From: Caldilineaceae bacterium
Lineage (GTDB): Bacteria; Chloroflexota; Anaerolineae; Caldilineales; Caldilineaceae
Assembly (NCBI GenBank): GCA_019637645.1
Contig: JAHBVH010000039.1
Coordinates: 1-64,000 of the forward strand
Length of the DNA stretch: 64,000 nt
Reading direction: 5' to 3'
Below the pieces are notes generated by a model. The model made no database searches. It was not told the origin of the DNA and saw only the letters and a list, made by a program, of their open reading frames with translations. Within the stretch, counting starts at the first letter, position 1. Every line of letters begins with the position of its first letter. A program made the position numbers and the translations under genes. Below, piece by piece: positions 55,060 to 62,658 of this stretch.

Positions 55060-56202
55060 TTGGATTTTGTTAGACAGAGCACTCGATGCGACCACCGTGC
55101 TAGCTGCTGTGATGGCTGCCGTGGCCGTTATCATACCTGGGTGGGGCGCTTGCCCCTGGCGCTCTTGGTTGTGGGCCTTTGGTGGGGGACTATGCCCGTG
55201 CCGCTTTATGCTTCTGAGCCTTGTAATCCTCCGAATGTCATTCCCCAGCCATACTGTGATATGGATTCATTCCATGGTGAGCCACCACGCCAGATTCCCG
55301 ATGGCTGGACGGAATTTGTCCTCTATGGTGATCCCGCTTTTATGAACGATCCCCATTCCTTTTTCGGGAGTGGTACCTTGCGGATCTGGAGCAACGGCGG
55401 CACCTTTAAGGCTGGGATCTATACTCAAGTTGCGGTTACCCCGGGTGCTGGCTACCGCGCCAGTATTGCCTGGGGCGCGCCCAATGCGCCCGATACCTTT
55501 AGCCGCCAACTGGGGATCGATCCAACTGGCGGCACCGATCCCAATAGTCCGGCCATTATCTGGGGCCCTGCGCATATCGGCGAGGGGCGTATGCTCAACT
55601 ATCCGCCGGGACAAGGGCCTAACGTGGATGTACGGGCGCGGGCGCTGAACAGCACCGTAACGGTCTTTTTTGTGACCGATCACTTTGTCAGTACGGGAGA
55701 CAATCTCATTTACATTGATGTCATTGCGCTCTATCCAGACGAAAGTGCCCCAGCCATCGAAATCCCCCCAACGCCCACGCCTGTGCCGACGGATACACCA
55801 GTTGCTGCGCCCGTGGTTGCCGAACCGGCTGTGCAGGCAGCGGCGGTGGTCGCTCCAACGCTTCTCCCCCCGCCCGCAACCGAGACGCCAATCCCCACCG
55901 CGACACCCACGGAGACCCCCACCGTGACGCCAACGGCCACCAATACACCAACGCCAACGGAGACCCCGCTGCCGACTGCGACCGCAACATGGACCCCATG
56001 GCCGATGGCAACCGCGCACAAAATCGCTGGTGTGGCCTCCTTCACTCTCTTTGCTGCAGATACAGCGGCTGTTGAGCCAGCGGTGATGGATATCGTTCAG
56101 CGCTTTTATCCCACTGGGCTGTTGGCGCTAGGGCTAGTTAGTTTGAGTGGTGCTGGCCTCTGTGCTGGATCACTTTGGTGGTTACGGCGGCGCCCAAGGT
56201 AA
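55060..56202 (+). CDS. Secreted protein with Pro/Thr stalk and C-terminal membrane anchor
   Basis: Extracellular protein of 380 residues with no family I recognise. It starts with a signal/anchor helix (LPLALLVVGLWWG) near residues 31-45, followed by an extracellular domain of about 200 residues with beta-type motifs (FGSGTLRIWSNGG; GIYTQVAVTPGAGY; DNLIYIDVIALYPD). That region resembles a carbohydrate-binding jelly-roll, as inference only. A Pro/Thr stalk (about 245-320; PTATPTETPTVTPTATN) leads to a C-terminal helix (TGLLALGLVSLSGAGLCAGSLWWL) and a RRRPR stop-transfer tail. So it is anchored in the membrane through its C-terminus. The start is TTG with AAGGAA eight bases upstream; no closer Met is present. 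It is a lone gene ending in a 20-base perfect palindrome. Confidence 0.8.
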   Translation: MDFVRQSTRCDHRASCCDGCRGRYHTWVGRLPLALLVVGLWWGTMPVPLYASEPCNPPNVIPQPYCDMDSFHGEPPRQIPDGWTEFVLYGDPAFMNDPHSFFGSGTLRIWSNGGTFKAGIYTQVAVTPGAGYRASIAWGAPNAPDTFSRQLGIDPTGGTDPNSPAIIWGPAHIGEGRMLNYPPGQGPNVDVRARALNSTVTVFFVTDHFVSTGDNLIYIDVIALYPDESAPAIEIPPTPTPVPTDTPVAAPVVAEPAVQAAAVVAPTLLPPPATETPIPTATPTETPTVTPTATNTPTPTETPLPTATATWTPWPMATAHKIAGVASFTLFAADTAAVEPAVMDIVQRFYPTGLLALGLVSLSGAGLCAGSLWWLRRRPR

Positions 56203-56230
56203 ATTATTAATAACGCATAGGACAGATGTT

Positions 56231-56273
56231 ACGAAAGAGCTGTCAGGTTTGATAAACCTGACAGCTCTTTCGT
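56231..56273. repeat. Perfect 20-base palindrome, terminator-like dispersed element
   Basis: ACGAAAGAGCTGTCAGGTTT, GAT loop, AAACCTGACAGCTCTTTCGT. The inner part CTGTCAGGTTT/AAACCTGACAG is a variant of the core of the dispersed family. It directly follows the anchored secreted-protein gene. Confidence 0.8.
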
Positions 56274-56723
56274 TGGCGGCTATGGGGCTATGCTATCAAC
56301 TGGCTTGGGGCTGGCAAGGTGCTGGTGATTTGCTTGTTTATTTTGCTGTTTTTCTTCGCTTGCTGTCTCTAAAAGTGTTGTATTGTGTCGCGTTATGCAA
56401 GGTCGCCAACGTCTATTTACTTCAGTAGGCCAAATAGACGCTCTGGTGATAGGTATTGAACAATGTAATATTTGCACAAACTCTCCCGGGCGTGAGCGCT
56501 GCTTGTTCGCAAAGCGTATCCGAGAATCTACTCTTTTTGTAATCAAACCGACATCAGGATCTATTGACGTGGGTAAAACAAGTGCTACAATGTCAAGTAA
56601 GGTTCGGGCCGCGCTTCGCTTCTGGCTGTGATAAGCCGCAAAGCTTTTCGTTGGCCTTGGTGTTCTAGGTACTGCGGTGTTCTCGCTACTGCAAGTAGTA
56701 CCGGCAATTGACTGATGGTTTAT

Positions 56724-56732
56724 TGGTACAAT
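56724..56732 (+). promoter_or_regulatory. Extended -10 promoter of the GGDEF gene
   Basis: TGGTACAAT fits an extended -10. TTGACT lies 13 bases upstream, too close for a normal -35. Transcription from here would give a leader of about 207 bases. Confidence 0.45.
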
Positions 56733-56784
56733 AGCTGAGTCACTCTTTTCATCAGGTGGGAAGTGTCCTAACCTACCTAAGCAA

Positions 56785-56838
56785 CAGGGGTAGATCTGCT
56801 GCTTGCTAGGTCACCGTTGGCTAGGTGAACTCCCCCTG
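56785..56838 (+). ncRNA. Possible structured leader RNA before the GGDEF gene
   Basis: An outer stem CAGGGGTAG/CTCCCCCTG (one mismatch) encloses a hairpin TCACC...GGTGA and a direct repeat GCTAGGT (56805 and 56820). It lies between the predicted start site and the start codon. It does not match the c-di-GMP riboswitch consensus I know, so the identity is open. Confidence 0.3.
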
Positions 56839-56945
56839 AACCTGTGTAAACCCTATCTTCAACGATCCTGATTTCAACCTTTGGGGCGCCGCCAGCATTG
56901 ATCCGTCCGTTGATTCCGGTCTAGTGAGCATAGAAGATTACAACA

Positions 56946-59015
56946 ATGACACTTCGCAATCAAATTTATATTGGTAGCCTTGCTACGTTTGCCCTTCTGA
57001 TTACTTTGACTACAACGCCTTCATCCACCCCATCGGCTGAAGCTTTTGCTGCTCTATTTGTTTTGGTCTCTTTGGCAACCATCGCACAATTTTTTGAAGT
57101 ACGCTTTGCCGATGGTCATTCGTACTACCCCCACAGCCTTTTCTTTTTTGCTGGGGTGCTCCTGCTACCTCCGCTCCTCTTAATTCCCTTGTTTGCCATT
57201 CCCCTGGCCCTTGCGGTGGTGCGTACGCAACAGCAAGGTGAGACTTATGCCGGCTGCTGGTGGGATTGGGCGCTGAACGTAGCGATCTATACTTTGGTGG
57301 GCAGTTGCGCCCATGGCCTATACTTGGCGCTCAATAGCCATCTGAATGAACTGATCGAAGTGGGGCAAGGCTTTGCCGCGCTGGTCGCGGCTTCCCTCTA
57401 TGTGATGGGTACGCATCTGCTCTTTCGTTTGGCCAATACGGTGATCAATCAAGCGACTTGGCGTGAGTCGGGGTTATGGTTAACTGAAAATTTATGGGTT
57501 GAATTTGTGATGACCTACCTTGCGTATCTGGTAGTCGTCCTCTGGTATGTCAACCCCGTGATGATTCTGCCGATGTTTGGGGTTTTGGTGCTGATGCAAA
57601 AGGCACTGCTGCTGCCAAAGCTGCGGCATGAAGCACAAACCGATGGGAAAACGGGCCTGCTCAATATTCGCTATTTTAATCGCCTGGTGGCCGATACGTT
57701 GGCGCGTTCTAAACAGACAGGCAGGACCTTTTCCGTCATTATGGCCGATCTCGATTTTCTACGGCGGATCAATAATCACTATGGTCATTTGGCGGGCGAT
57801 ATGGTGCTGATTGGCGTGAGCCGGATTATTCAGCATACGGTGCGCCATGCAGATGCGGTCGGTCGCTTTGGCGGTGAAGAGTTTGCTGTGTTGTTGCCCG
57901 ATATTGATCAGGAGGAAGCTTTTTCCGTAGCAGAGAGGATTCGTGTAGCGATAGAGGGAAGCTGTTTTGAAGTCCCGACTAGTCAGGCACCGGTCCAAGC
58001 TACCATGTCCTTTGGCATTGCTTCCTATCCGTATGACGCCGATACAGTGACTGAATTGATTCACCAAGCAGATGTTGCCGTCTATCAAGCAAAGCTAGAG
58101 GGGCGCAATCGCGTTGTATCTGCCAACGATCTGATGTATCGAGTGAAGGAGAGCAAACCTTTCCTCAAGAGCCAGGATGCCCCGATTCAGGCTGCCGCAG
58201 CGAACATGGCGGTTAAGCGGGTGATGCCTGTGGATGAGGGCGAAACGGAATTCCCAACGGAAGAAGGTTCCTCGTCATCGCTCTATGATCTGCTTTCACC
58301 CTTGACTGTCAAACTAGGCGTGATTGGTTTAGCCTTGGCGCTGGTAGGGTGGGGGGTGGTCTGGCAACAACCCGTTAATTGGGGTCTGGTCTATGGGTTA
58401 GCCCTACTCGCCGCCGTGACTCAGTATGTGTGTGTGCGTCTCTTTGCCCTTGAGCGTTTGTCGGTGGCGGCATCGATCCTCTTTGCGGCGAGCTTATTGA
58501 TCGGCGTGCCCGGTATAGCTGTTGTGAGTGTGGCAACAACGCTCGCTGCAATTTTAGGCCGTACGGATATGCCTTGGCGTCAGCGCTTCCATAGTGGTGT
58601 TCTTTATCAGTGGGCGACAGATGTGGTTGCTGGGTTTACGCCAGCCCTGTTAACGACCATTCTCTCTTTGTCGTTGCATGTCAACAATGCGCTGCTCTTT
58701 AGCATTCCCTTTTTGCTGGTTGCCCTTGCCTATAGCTATACGACCGTTGCGCTCACTGTCTTGGCCCAAGTCTCGATAACGGGTAAGCGCTTTGGCGAGG
58801 TATGGCGTGAAGAGTATCAAGAATTGCCTTGGCACTATTTGCTGTTAGCGTTAATCGGCCTCTGCTTCAGCATTGTCTACACCATGTTTGACTGGCGCGG
58901 GATGATCTTGTCCATGCTGCCTATCTATATTATGTATTTTTCACAGGATCAGCTACTAGAGCAAACCCGTCAGTGGTGGGGAACTTTGATCATGGGGAAA
59001 AAACAGTGGTCCTGA
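56946..59015 (+). CDS. Diguanylate cyclase with GGDEF domain between two membrane modules
   Basis: Membrane enzyme of 689 residues that should make cyclic di-GMP from two GTP. The GGDEF domain occupies about 225-395: DGKTGLLNIRYFNRLV, then MADLDFLRRINNHYGHLAGD, then the active-site GRFGGEEFAVLLPD, with the inhibitory I-site RxxD (RHAD) five residues before GGEEF, so product inhibition is likely. N-terminal residues 1-220 contain about six helices; residues about 425-665 form another membrane block of similar pattern. Segments WWDWALNVAIYTLVGS and YQWATDVVAGFTPALL correspond, as do FEVRFADGHSYYPHSLFFFAG and VRLFALERLSVAASILFAAS. This flanking, duplicated arrangement is unusual because GGDEF is normally C-terminal. 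The start ATG has a weak ribosome site. Confidence 0.9.
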   Translation: MTLRNQIYIGSLATFALLITLTTTPSSTPSAEAFAALFVLVSLATIAQFFEVRFADGHSYYPHSLFFFAGVLLLPPLLLIPLFAIPLALAVVRTQQQGETYAGCWWDWALNVAIYTLVGSCAHGLYLALNSHLNELIEVGQGFAALVAASLYVMGTHLLFRLANTVINQATWRESGLWLTENLWVEFVMTYLAYLVVVLWYVNPVMILPMFGVLVLMQKALLLPKLRHEAQTDGKTGLLNIRYFNRLVADTLARSKQTGRTFSVIMADLDFLRRINNHYGHLAGDMVLIGVSRIIQHTVRHADAVGRFGGEEFAVLLPDIDQEEAFSVAERIRVAIEGSCFEVPTSQAPVQATMSFGIASYPYDADTVTELIHQADVAVYQAKLEGRNRVVSANDLMYRVKESKPFLKSQDAPIQAAAANMAVKRVMPVDEGETEFPTEEGSSSSLYDLLSPLTVKLGVIGLALALVGWGVVWQQPVNWGLVYGLALLAAVTQYVCVRLFALERLSVAASILFAASLLIGVPGIAVVSVATTLAAILGRTDMPWRQRFHSGVLYQWATDVVAGFTPALLTTILSLSLHVNNALLFSIPFLLVALAYSYTTVALTVLAQVSITGKRFGEVWREEYQELPWHYLLLALIGLCFSIVYTMFDWRGMILSMLPIYIMYFSQDQLLEQTRQWWGTLIMGKKQWS

Positions 59016-59081
59016 GGGCAGCAACCAAGCGCAGCGGCGGGACGCAACGTTGCTACCTGTTGCTGCCTACGATCGCTTTCG

Positions 59082-59687
59082 CTACGTAATATCGCCTTCA
59101 ATCAGCCGTTGCAGTGCTTCCACTAACGCTTGATGTTCGGCTTGGTGCACGCGTTTTTCTAGCTGTTCTAGCGTATCGCGGGGATAGATAAGCACTTCGC
59201 GGGTAACCAGAACCGGCCCACTATCGACTCCTTCATCGGGAACGAGGTGAACCATAACGCCCGTTTTTTTGATCAGACCGGCCTGATAGGCTGCAAAGGC
59301 CCGCTCAATCGCCTGTAGACCTGGAAATTGACCGGGCAAAGCAGGATGTAGATTGATCACGCGGTAGGGAAATTGGCGCAAAAAGGTATCACTTAAAATG
59401 TGCAACCAGCCAGCTAAGACCACCCAATCTACTTTATAGGGCGCGAGGAAGGCCGCTAAAGCCGCATCATAGGTTGTTCGTCCATCTTCAGCCGTGAGAT
59501 AGGGTTTGAGAGGGTGATAATGAGTCGGAATTCCGGCCTTGGCTGCCCTCTGTAGCCCATAGGCATCTTTGCGGTTGGCGATGACCACCACTACCTCGGC
59601 CTCTACCACGCGCAGCCGGATCGCATCCAGAATTGCTTGTAAATTGGAGCCATTTCCAGAGATCAATACTGCAAGTCGCGTCGACAT
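59082..59687 (-). CDS. purN: Phosphoribosylglycinamide formyltransferase
   Basis: Third enzyme of purine synthesis: transfers a formyl group from 10-formyltetrahydrofolate to GAR. The 201-residue protein has the opening LAVLISGNGSNLQAILDA, the active-site region VINLHPALPGQFPGLQAIERA, and VHLVPDEGVDSGPVLV, with the catalytic Asn, His and Asp of the family. I use the ATG at 59687 since it aligns with other PurN proteins; upstream in-frame starts (59732, 59759) would add residues that overlap or abut purM. It follows purM after 58 bases on the same strand, so the pair is an operon. Confidence 0.95.
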   Translation of the reverse strand: MSTRLAVLISGNGSNLQAILDAIRLRVVEAEVVVVIANRKDAYGLQRAAKAGIPTHYHPLKPYLTAEDGRTTYDAALAAFLAPYKVDWVVLAGWLHILSDTFLRQFPYRVINLHPALPGQFPGLQAIERAFAAYQAGLIKKTGVMVHLVPDEGVDSGPVLVTREVLIYPRDTLEQLEKRVHQAEHQALVEALQRLIEGDIT

Positions 59688-59745
59688 AAGGGTGTCCCAG
59701 TCGTAAGTTTGGCTTTCATGAGAAAGCCTCATAGAATGTGAAAGT

Positions 59746-60774
59746 TTACGCTCCGCCAACCAACTGCACGGCTGTTTGTTCCTGGCCGCGTTCGGTTAAC
59801 TCCCCTAATAGAATTGCCTCGGGTAATAAGCTCTGAACCGCGGTCGCGGTGGCAGCTGGGACAATCAGAATCATGCCAATCCCCATATTAAAGACGCGGA
59901 ACATTTCAGGGGTGCTTAAATCGCCCCACGATACTAGTTGTTGAAAAAGCGGGGGGATCGTCCAACCCTGTAAGTCGATCCTAGCGCGTAAGTGATCGGG
60001 GAGCACCCGCGGCAAATTATCCACAAAGCCACCGCCAGTAATATGGGCCATGCCCAATAGGGGCAGGTCGGCAGCCTGGAGCTGGTCCACTTCTTTCAGA
60101 TAGCATCGGTGCGGGGCTAGCAGCGCATCCGCCAAGCGTTGACCATCGGTCAGCCGATCATTCAGATCCCACGTTGCAATCAGTTGCCGAATCAGCGAGT
60201 AGCCGTTGGTATGTGGGCCGCTACTGGGCAGCCCCACCAAACAATCACCCGGCTGCATGGCCTGTGGCCGTGGCAAAAGCTGGGTGCGGTCAACCAGCCC
60301 CACCACCGTCCCCGCGACATCAAAGGCCCCTTCGGCATAGACTCCTGGCATTTCTGCCGTTTCACCACCAATAAGCGCACACCCTACGGCGCGACAAGCA
60401 TCAGCTATGCCTGTTACAACCGATGCAATGGCTTCTGGCACGAGACGGCTGGTGGCAATGTAATCGAGGAAAAAGAGGGGACGGGCATTTTGCACCAGAA
60501 TGTCATTGATACAATGGTTGACAATGTCGTGGCCAATCCCTTCCCAACGCCCCAATTGGGCGGCTACTTTGACTTTGGTGCCGACGCCATCCGTAGAGGC
60601 TACCAAGACCGGTTGGGGTGGTAATTGGGTGAGGGCGAAGAGGCCGCCAAAGGCACCAACATCTGCCAAAACATTGGGGGTAAAGGTACTGCGCACCGCG
60701 GACTTCATTAGCTCAACCGCGCGTTGACCGGCGTCAATATCAACGCCGGCTGCTTTATAGATTGCATCGCCCAT
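59746..60774 (-). CDS. purM: Phosphoribosylformylglycinamidine cyclo-ligase
   Basis: Fifth enzyme of purine synthesis (AIR synthetase), 342 residues; it closes the imidazole ring of FGAM with ATP. Family features are YKAAGVDIDAGQRAVELM, then VLVASTDGVGTKVKVA, then GIGHDIVNHCINDILVQNARPLFFLDYIA, then GCALIGGETAEMPG, then AHITGGGFVDNLPRVLP, and VFNMGIGMILIV. I chose the ATG at 60774 (MGDAIYKAAG); the upstream part begins with TTG and has no family similarity. It leads the purM-purN pair. An extended -10 lies about 97 bases upstream. Confidence 0.95.
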   Translation of the reverse strand: MGDAIYKAAGVDIDAGQRAVELMKSAVRSTFTPNVLADVGAFGGLFALTQLPPQPVLVASTDGVGTKVKVAAQLGRWEGIGHDIVNHCINDILVQNARPLFFLDYIATSRLVPEAIASVVTGIADACRAVGCALIGGETAEMPGVYAEGAFDVAGTVVGLVDRTQLLPRPQAMQPGDCLVGLPSSGPHTNGYSLIRQLIATWDLNDRLTDGQRLADALLAPHRCYLKEVDQLQAADLPLLGMAHITGGGFVDNLPRVLPDHLRARIDLQGWTIPPLFQQLVSWGDLSTPEMFRVFNMGIGMILIVPAATATAVQSLLPEAILLGELTERGQEQTAVQLVGGA

Positions 60775-60870
60775 AGGGATAGATAAATCCTTTGCTGGAT
60801 ATGACAGAATCAGCCGCCTAGCTCTACCAGTGGCATTCACTGATTCTGGATGATCTTTCAATCAAGCCTG

Positions 60871-60879
60871 AGTATAGCA
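60871..60879 (-). promoter_or_regulatory. Extended -10 promoter of purM
   Basis: Minus-strand TGCTATACT is an extended -10; transcription would start near 60864, giving a leader of about 90 bases. No good -35 is visible. Confidence 0.45.
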
Positions 60880-61582
60880 TGGAGCTGGATCTGGCGAAAA
60901 TTAGTAAGGCAGCAAGGGCCAGGGTAAGCGTGAGCTGCTGCGGTGGCCTTGTCCAAACCGTCCAACGGCTGCGGTCAGAGCCGCTAGCGGATTGTGCATT
61001 ACAAGCCGACGTACGTGTGATTTTTAAAGGCAGATAGAAAGCTAGTAAAAAGCTTTTATTTAGCTTGTGAAAAGAGTTTTTGGCTAGAAAAGCACCCCAG
61101 ATTGTTGATATACACCGTTTTAATTGGAAAATTATTGCTAAATAGGAGCTTTTTTAAGGCTTTATCGTTGATAAATACGGATAAAGTAACGTGGATTGGG
61201 GCCATGGACGTTTGCTTCGTGTATCGGCATTTCTAGGGAATTGCTTTACTAGTGCATTTTGAGAGACATAGTGCGTATAAGAACCATCCGTTTTTGGCAG
61301 TTATTCAGGGAATTTTTTCTGCCTATTTGTACTATCTATCTTATTACTGAATTTTTTTGTTTTTGAGATAGTGAGGATGAAATTGTGTGCCAGTTGCCGT
61401 TATTTTTCGGTGTACCAGAGGTAGATTGGGTCTGTTTTCGAGGCTAGCACGGAATTTACCTATCAGTACCGGAGTACTTTTGGGCTAGAGACAAAAATGT
61501 GATGAGTTGGCTAACAAATACCGATCAAGTGGGATTAAGAAAGCTGCCAAAAAGCTGCGATTTTCTACGCATTTCCGCCGAA

Positions 61583-61600
61583 AATACTTAGAAAAGTATT
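61583..61600. promoter_or_regulatory. Operator-like palindrome overlapping the -35
   Basis: AATACTT-AGAA-AAGTATT is a perfect seven-base inverted repeat whose right end overlaps the -35 hexamer. This is a typical place for a repressor to block the promoter. Confidence 0.55.
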
Positions 61601-61627
61601 GACATACCTAGTTGGGAATGTTACTAT
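61599..61627 (+). promoter_or_regulatory. Near-consensus sigma70 promoter of the small-gene locus
   Basis: TTGACA (61599-61604), 17-base spacer, TACTAT (61622-61627). It is the best match to the consensus in this window and should be strong. Transcription should start near 61634, about 68 bases before the first leader reading frame. Confidence 0.8.
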
Positions 61628-61701
61628 GCATGTAAGGCGTGAATTAATGAAAAGTAAGCTTAATTTGTGACTAACCCCAAGCTGAATCACAAGGAGGTAA
61701 A

Positions 61702-61761
61702 ATGGATTCACTTCACCGCCTAAACCTTTTTCAAGTCAAGCCGGTAAATAGGAAAGGTTGA
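61702..61761 (+). CDS. Short leader-type reading frame, 19 residues
   Basis: Open frame of 19 codons (MDSLHRLNLFQVKPVNRKG) behind a perfect ribosome site, AAGGAGGTAAA. Its TGA lies six bases before the ATG of the next gene, which would use AGGAAAGG inside this frame as its own ribosome site. That places it as a translated leader coupled to the membrane protein. The peptide has no membrane segment and matches nothing I know. The strong ribosome site and tight spacing, not the peptide sequence, are the evidence. Confidence 0.6.
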   Translation: MDSLHRLNLFQVKPVNRKG

Positions 61762-61767
61762 CGTACC

Positions 61768-62190
61768 ATGGCTACTGAGAAAACTGAAGAAAAAGTCAGC
61801 TCACAAGAACTAGAACTAGGCAAGGATTTGCTGATCTATGCGGGTCTGTTTGGCTTCGGCATCATCTATAACAAACTCGTCGCCCACATGAACCGTAAGT
61901 ATGGGCAGCATGGTTACACATCCCTTTTTGTTGTTTTTGGTGTCTTTGCCACCATGGCCGCCCTCAGCCCCCGCATTGGCGCGATCAACTCGCTTAAGAT
62001 TTGTGCCGGCTTTGTATCCTCTGGCTTGCCCATGGTGTTGGGTGATACAACTCGCCATTTAGAGTACAAACAAGAAGTTGCCGTAGCGCTTGCCAGGGCC
62101 AGCAAAGCCAGAAGAAAAGGGATCAACGATGTCGGACAAACCCAGACCGGGGAAAGACAAAGATTTGCGCTTCATCAAGAGCGCCATTGA
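61768..62190 (+). CDS. Small membrane protein of unknown function
   Basis: Protein of 140 residues, not recognised. A charged N-terminus (EKTEEKVSSQELELGKD) is followed by three hydrophobic helices: LLIYAGLFGFGIIYNKLV (about 21-38), YTSLFVVFGVFATMAALS (about 50-67) and LKICAGFVSSGLPMVLG (about 75-91). A basic, helical tail follows. Size and helix number recall phage holins or small secretion-pore subunits, but no specific similarity can be claimed. The start at 61768 is an ATG. Its last 62 bases overlap the next gene in another frame. It is preceded by a near-consensus promoter and a short leader frame. Confidence 0.75.
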   Translation: MATEKTEEKVSSQELELGKDLLIYAGLFGFGIIYNKLVAHMNRKYGQHGYTSLFVVFGVFATMAALSPRIGAINSLKICAGFVSSGLPMVLGDTTRHLEYKQEVAVALARASKARRKGINDVGQTQTGERQRFALHQERH

Positions 62191-62524
62191 GGATGCCGAC
62201 GAGGTCTATCGGATTTTTTCTTCAGAGCTGATTGGCGAACAATCACCCGGTGTTATTGAAATGATCTCTGAAGGAATGCTAGTCATCATGGAGCAATATG
62301 ATGAGCTAAATCAGATGCTAGATGATGGGGCAATTACACCGATACAGGTTATAGAGCATAATCGATGTCTGCGCGAACTGCTGAAGTTGATGATCAAGGA
62401 AAGGCTTTCTCCGGTTGGGCGAGTAGCGACAGCAAACGTAATTCAATCACTCGGTAATCAATTACGATCGTTGATGGTGACAAAAGAGATTAGAGGGGTT
62501 ACTACCAATGGATATGCAGAGTAA
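62129..62524 (+). CDS. Small helical protein of unknown function
   Basis: Soluble, mostly helical protein of 131 residues, not recognised. Helical blocks include LRFIKSAIEDADEVYRIFSS, then GVIEMISEGMLVIMEQYDEL, then VIEHNRCLRELLKLMIKERL. The start is the ATG at 62129 with AAAAGGG upstream; it lies inside the 3' end of the membrane-protein gene (62-base overlap), so the two are translationally linked. An open frame extends further upstream but would overlap even more. The heptad-like Leu/Ile pattern suggests self-association or binding to a partner. The long overlap and common strand suggest it works with its neighbour. Confidence 0.75.
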   Translation: MSDKPRPGKDKDLRFIKSAIEDADEVYRIFSSELIGEQSPGVIEMISEGMLVIMEQYDELNQMLDDGAITPIQVIEHNRCLRELLKLMIKERLSPVGRVATANVIQSLGNQLRSLMVTKEIRGVTTNGYAE

Positions 62525-62589
62525 GTGTCAATGCATTGGTTAGCTCTACATTACACAACAGCCAACCCCTACCTATCCATGAGGGCAAT

Positions 62590-62658
62590 ATGGTTCGTCG
62601 CCTATTCCCACCCATTTTACTGGTGAGTTTTACCAAGTGTGGAGAGAGAGCTTTATGA
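62590..62658 (+). CDS. Short leader-type reading frame, 22 residues, overlapping the next gene
   Basis: Open frame of 22 codons (begins MVRRLFPPILLVSF) with GAGGGC five bases before its ATG. Its TGA at 62656-62658 overlaps the ATG of the next gene at 62655-62657 in the classic ATGA form. That overlap strongly suggests translational coupling. The peptide has a short hydrophobic centre (PPILLVSF) and ends near a Cys. Whether the peptide itself has a role is unknown. Confidence 0.5.
   Translation: MVRRLFPPILLVSFTKCGERAL

Larger units (their letters stand above)
56203..56945. other. Long intergenic region with a possible structured leader
   Basis: About 743 bases. It contains the terminator palindrome (56231-56273), an extended -10 (TGGTACAAT, 56724-56732) and a possible RNA structure (56785-56838) before the diguanylate cyclase gene. 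A short reading frame at 56383-56631 has no support. Otherwise nothing is recognised. Confidence 0.5.
60775..61701. other. Long AT-rich region before the small-gene locus
   Basis: About 900 bases without a convincing gene. From 61050 it is clearly AT-rich compared with its neighbours. It contains the purM promoter (minus), short palindromes including AGTAC-CGGA-GTACT (61465-61478), and the strong plus-strand promoter at 61599-61627. The AT bias and lack of coding signal suggest regulatory DNA. Confidence 0.55.

Noticed and set aside
55267..56019. Minus-strand reading frame of 250 residues opposite the anchored secreted protein
   Set aside because: Arg/Gly/Trp-rich composition is the mirror of the Pro/Thr stalk coding.
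56383..56631. Possible 82-residue gene before the diguanylate cyclase
   Set aside because: Codon pattern and composition are not gene-like, and no ribosome site is present.
56830..56860. Thiamine riboswitch-like stretch CCCCCTGAACCTG
   Set aside because: The CTGAGA box and the second conserved half are missing, and the gene downstream is a cyclase, not a thiamine gene.
56740..56870. Small SRP RNA on either strand
   Set aside because: The conserved GGAAGGAAGCAGCC loop is not present on either strand.
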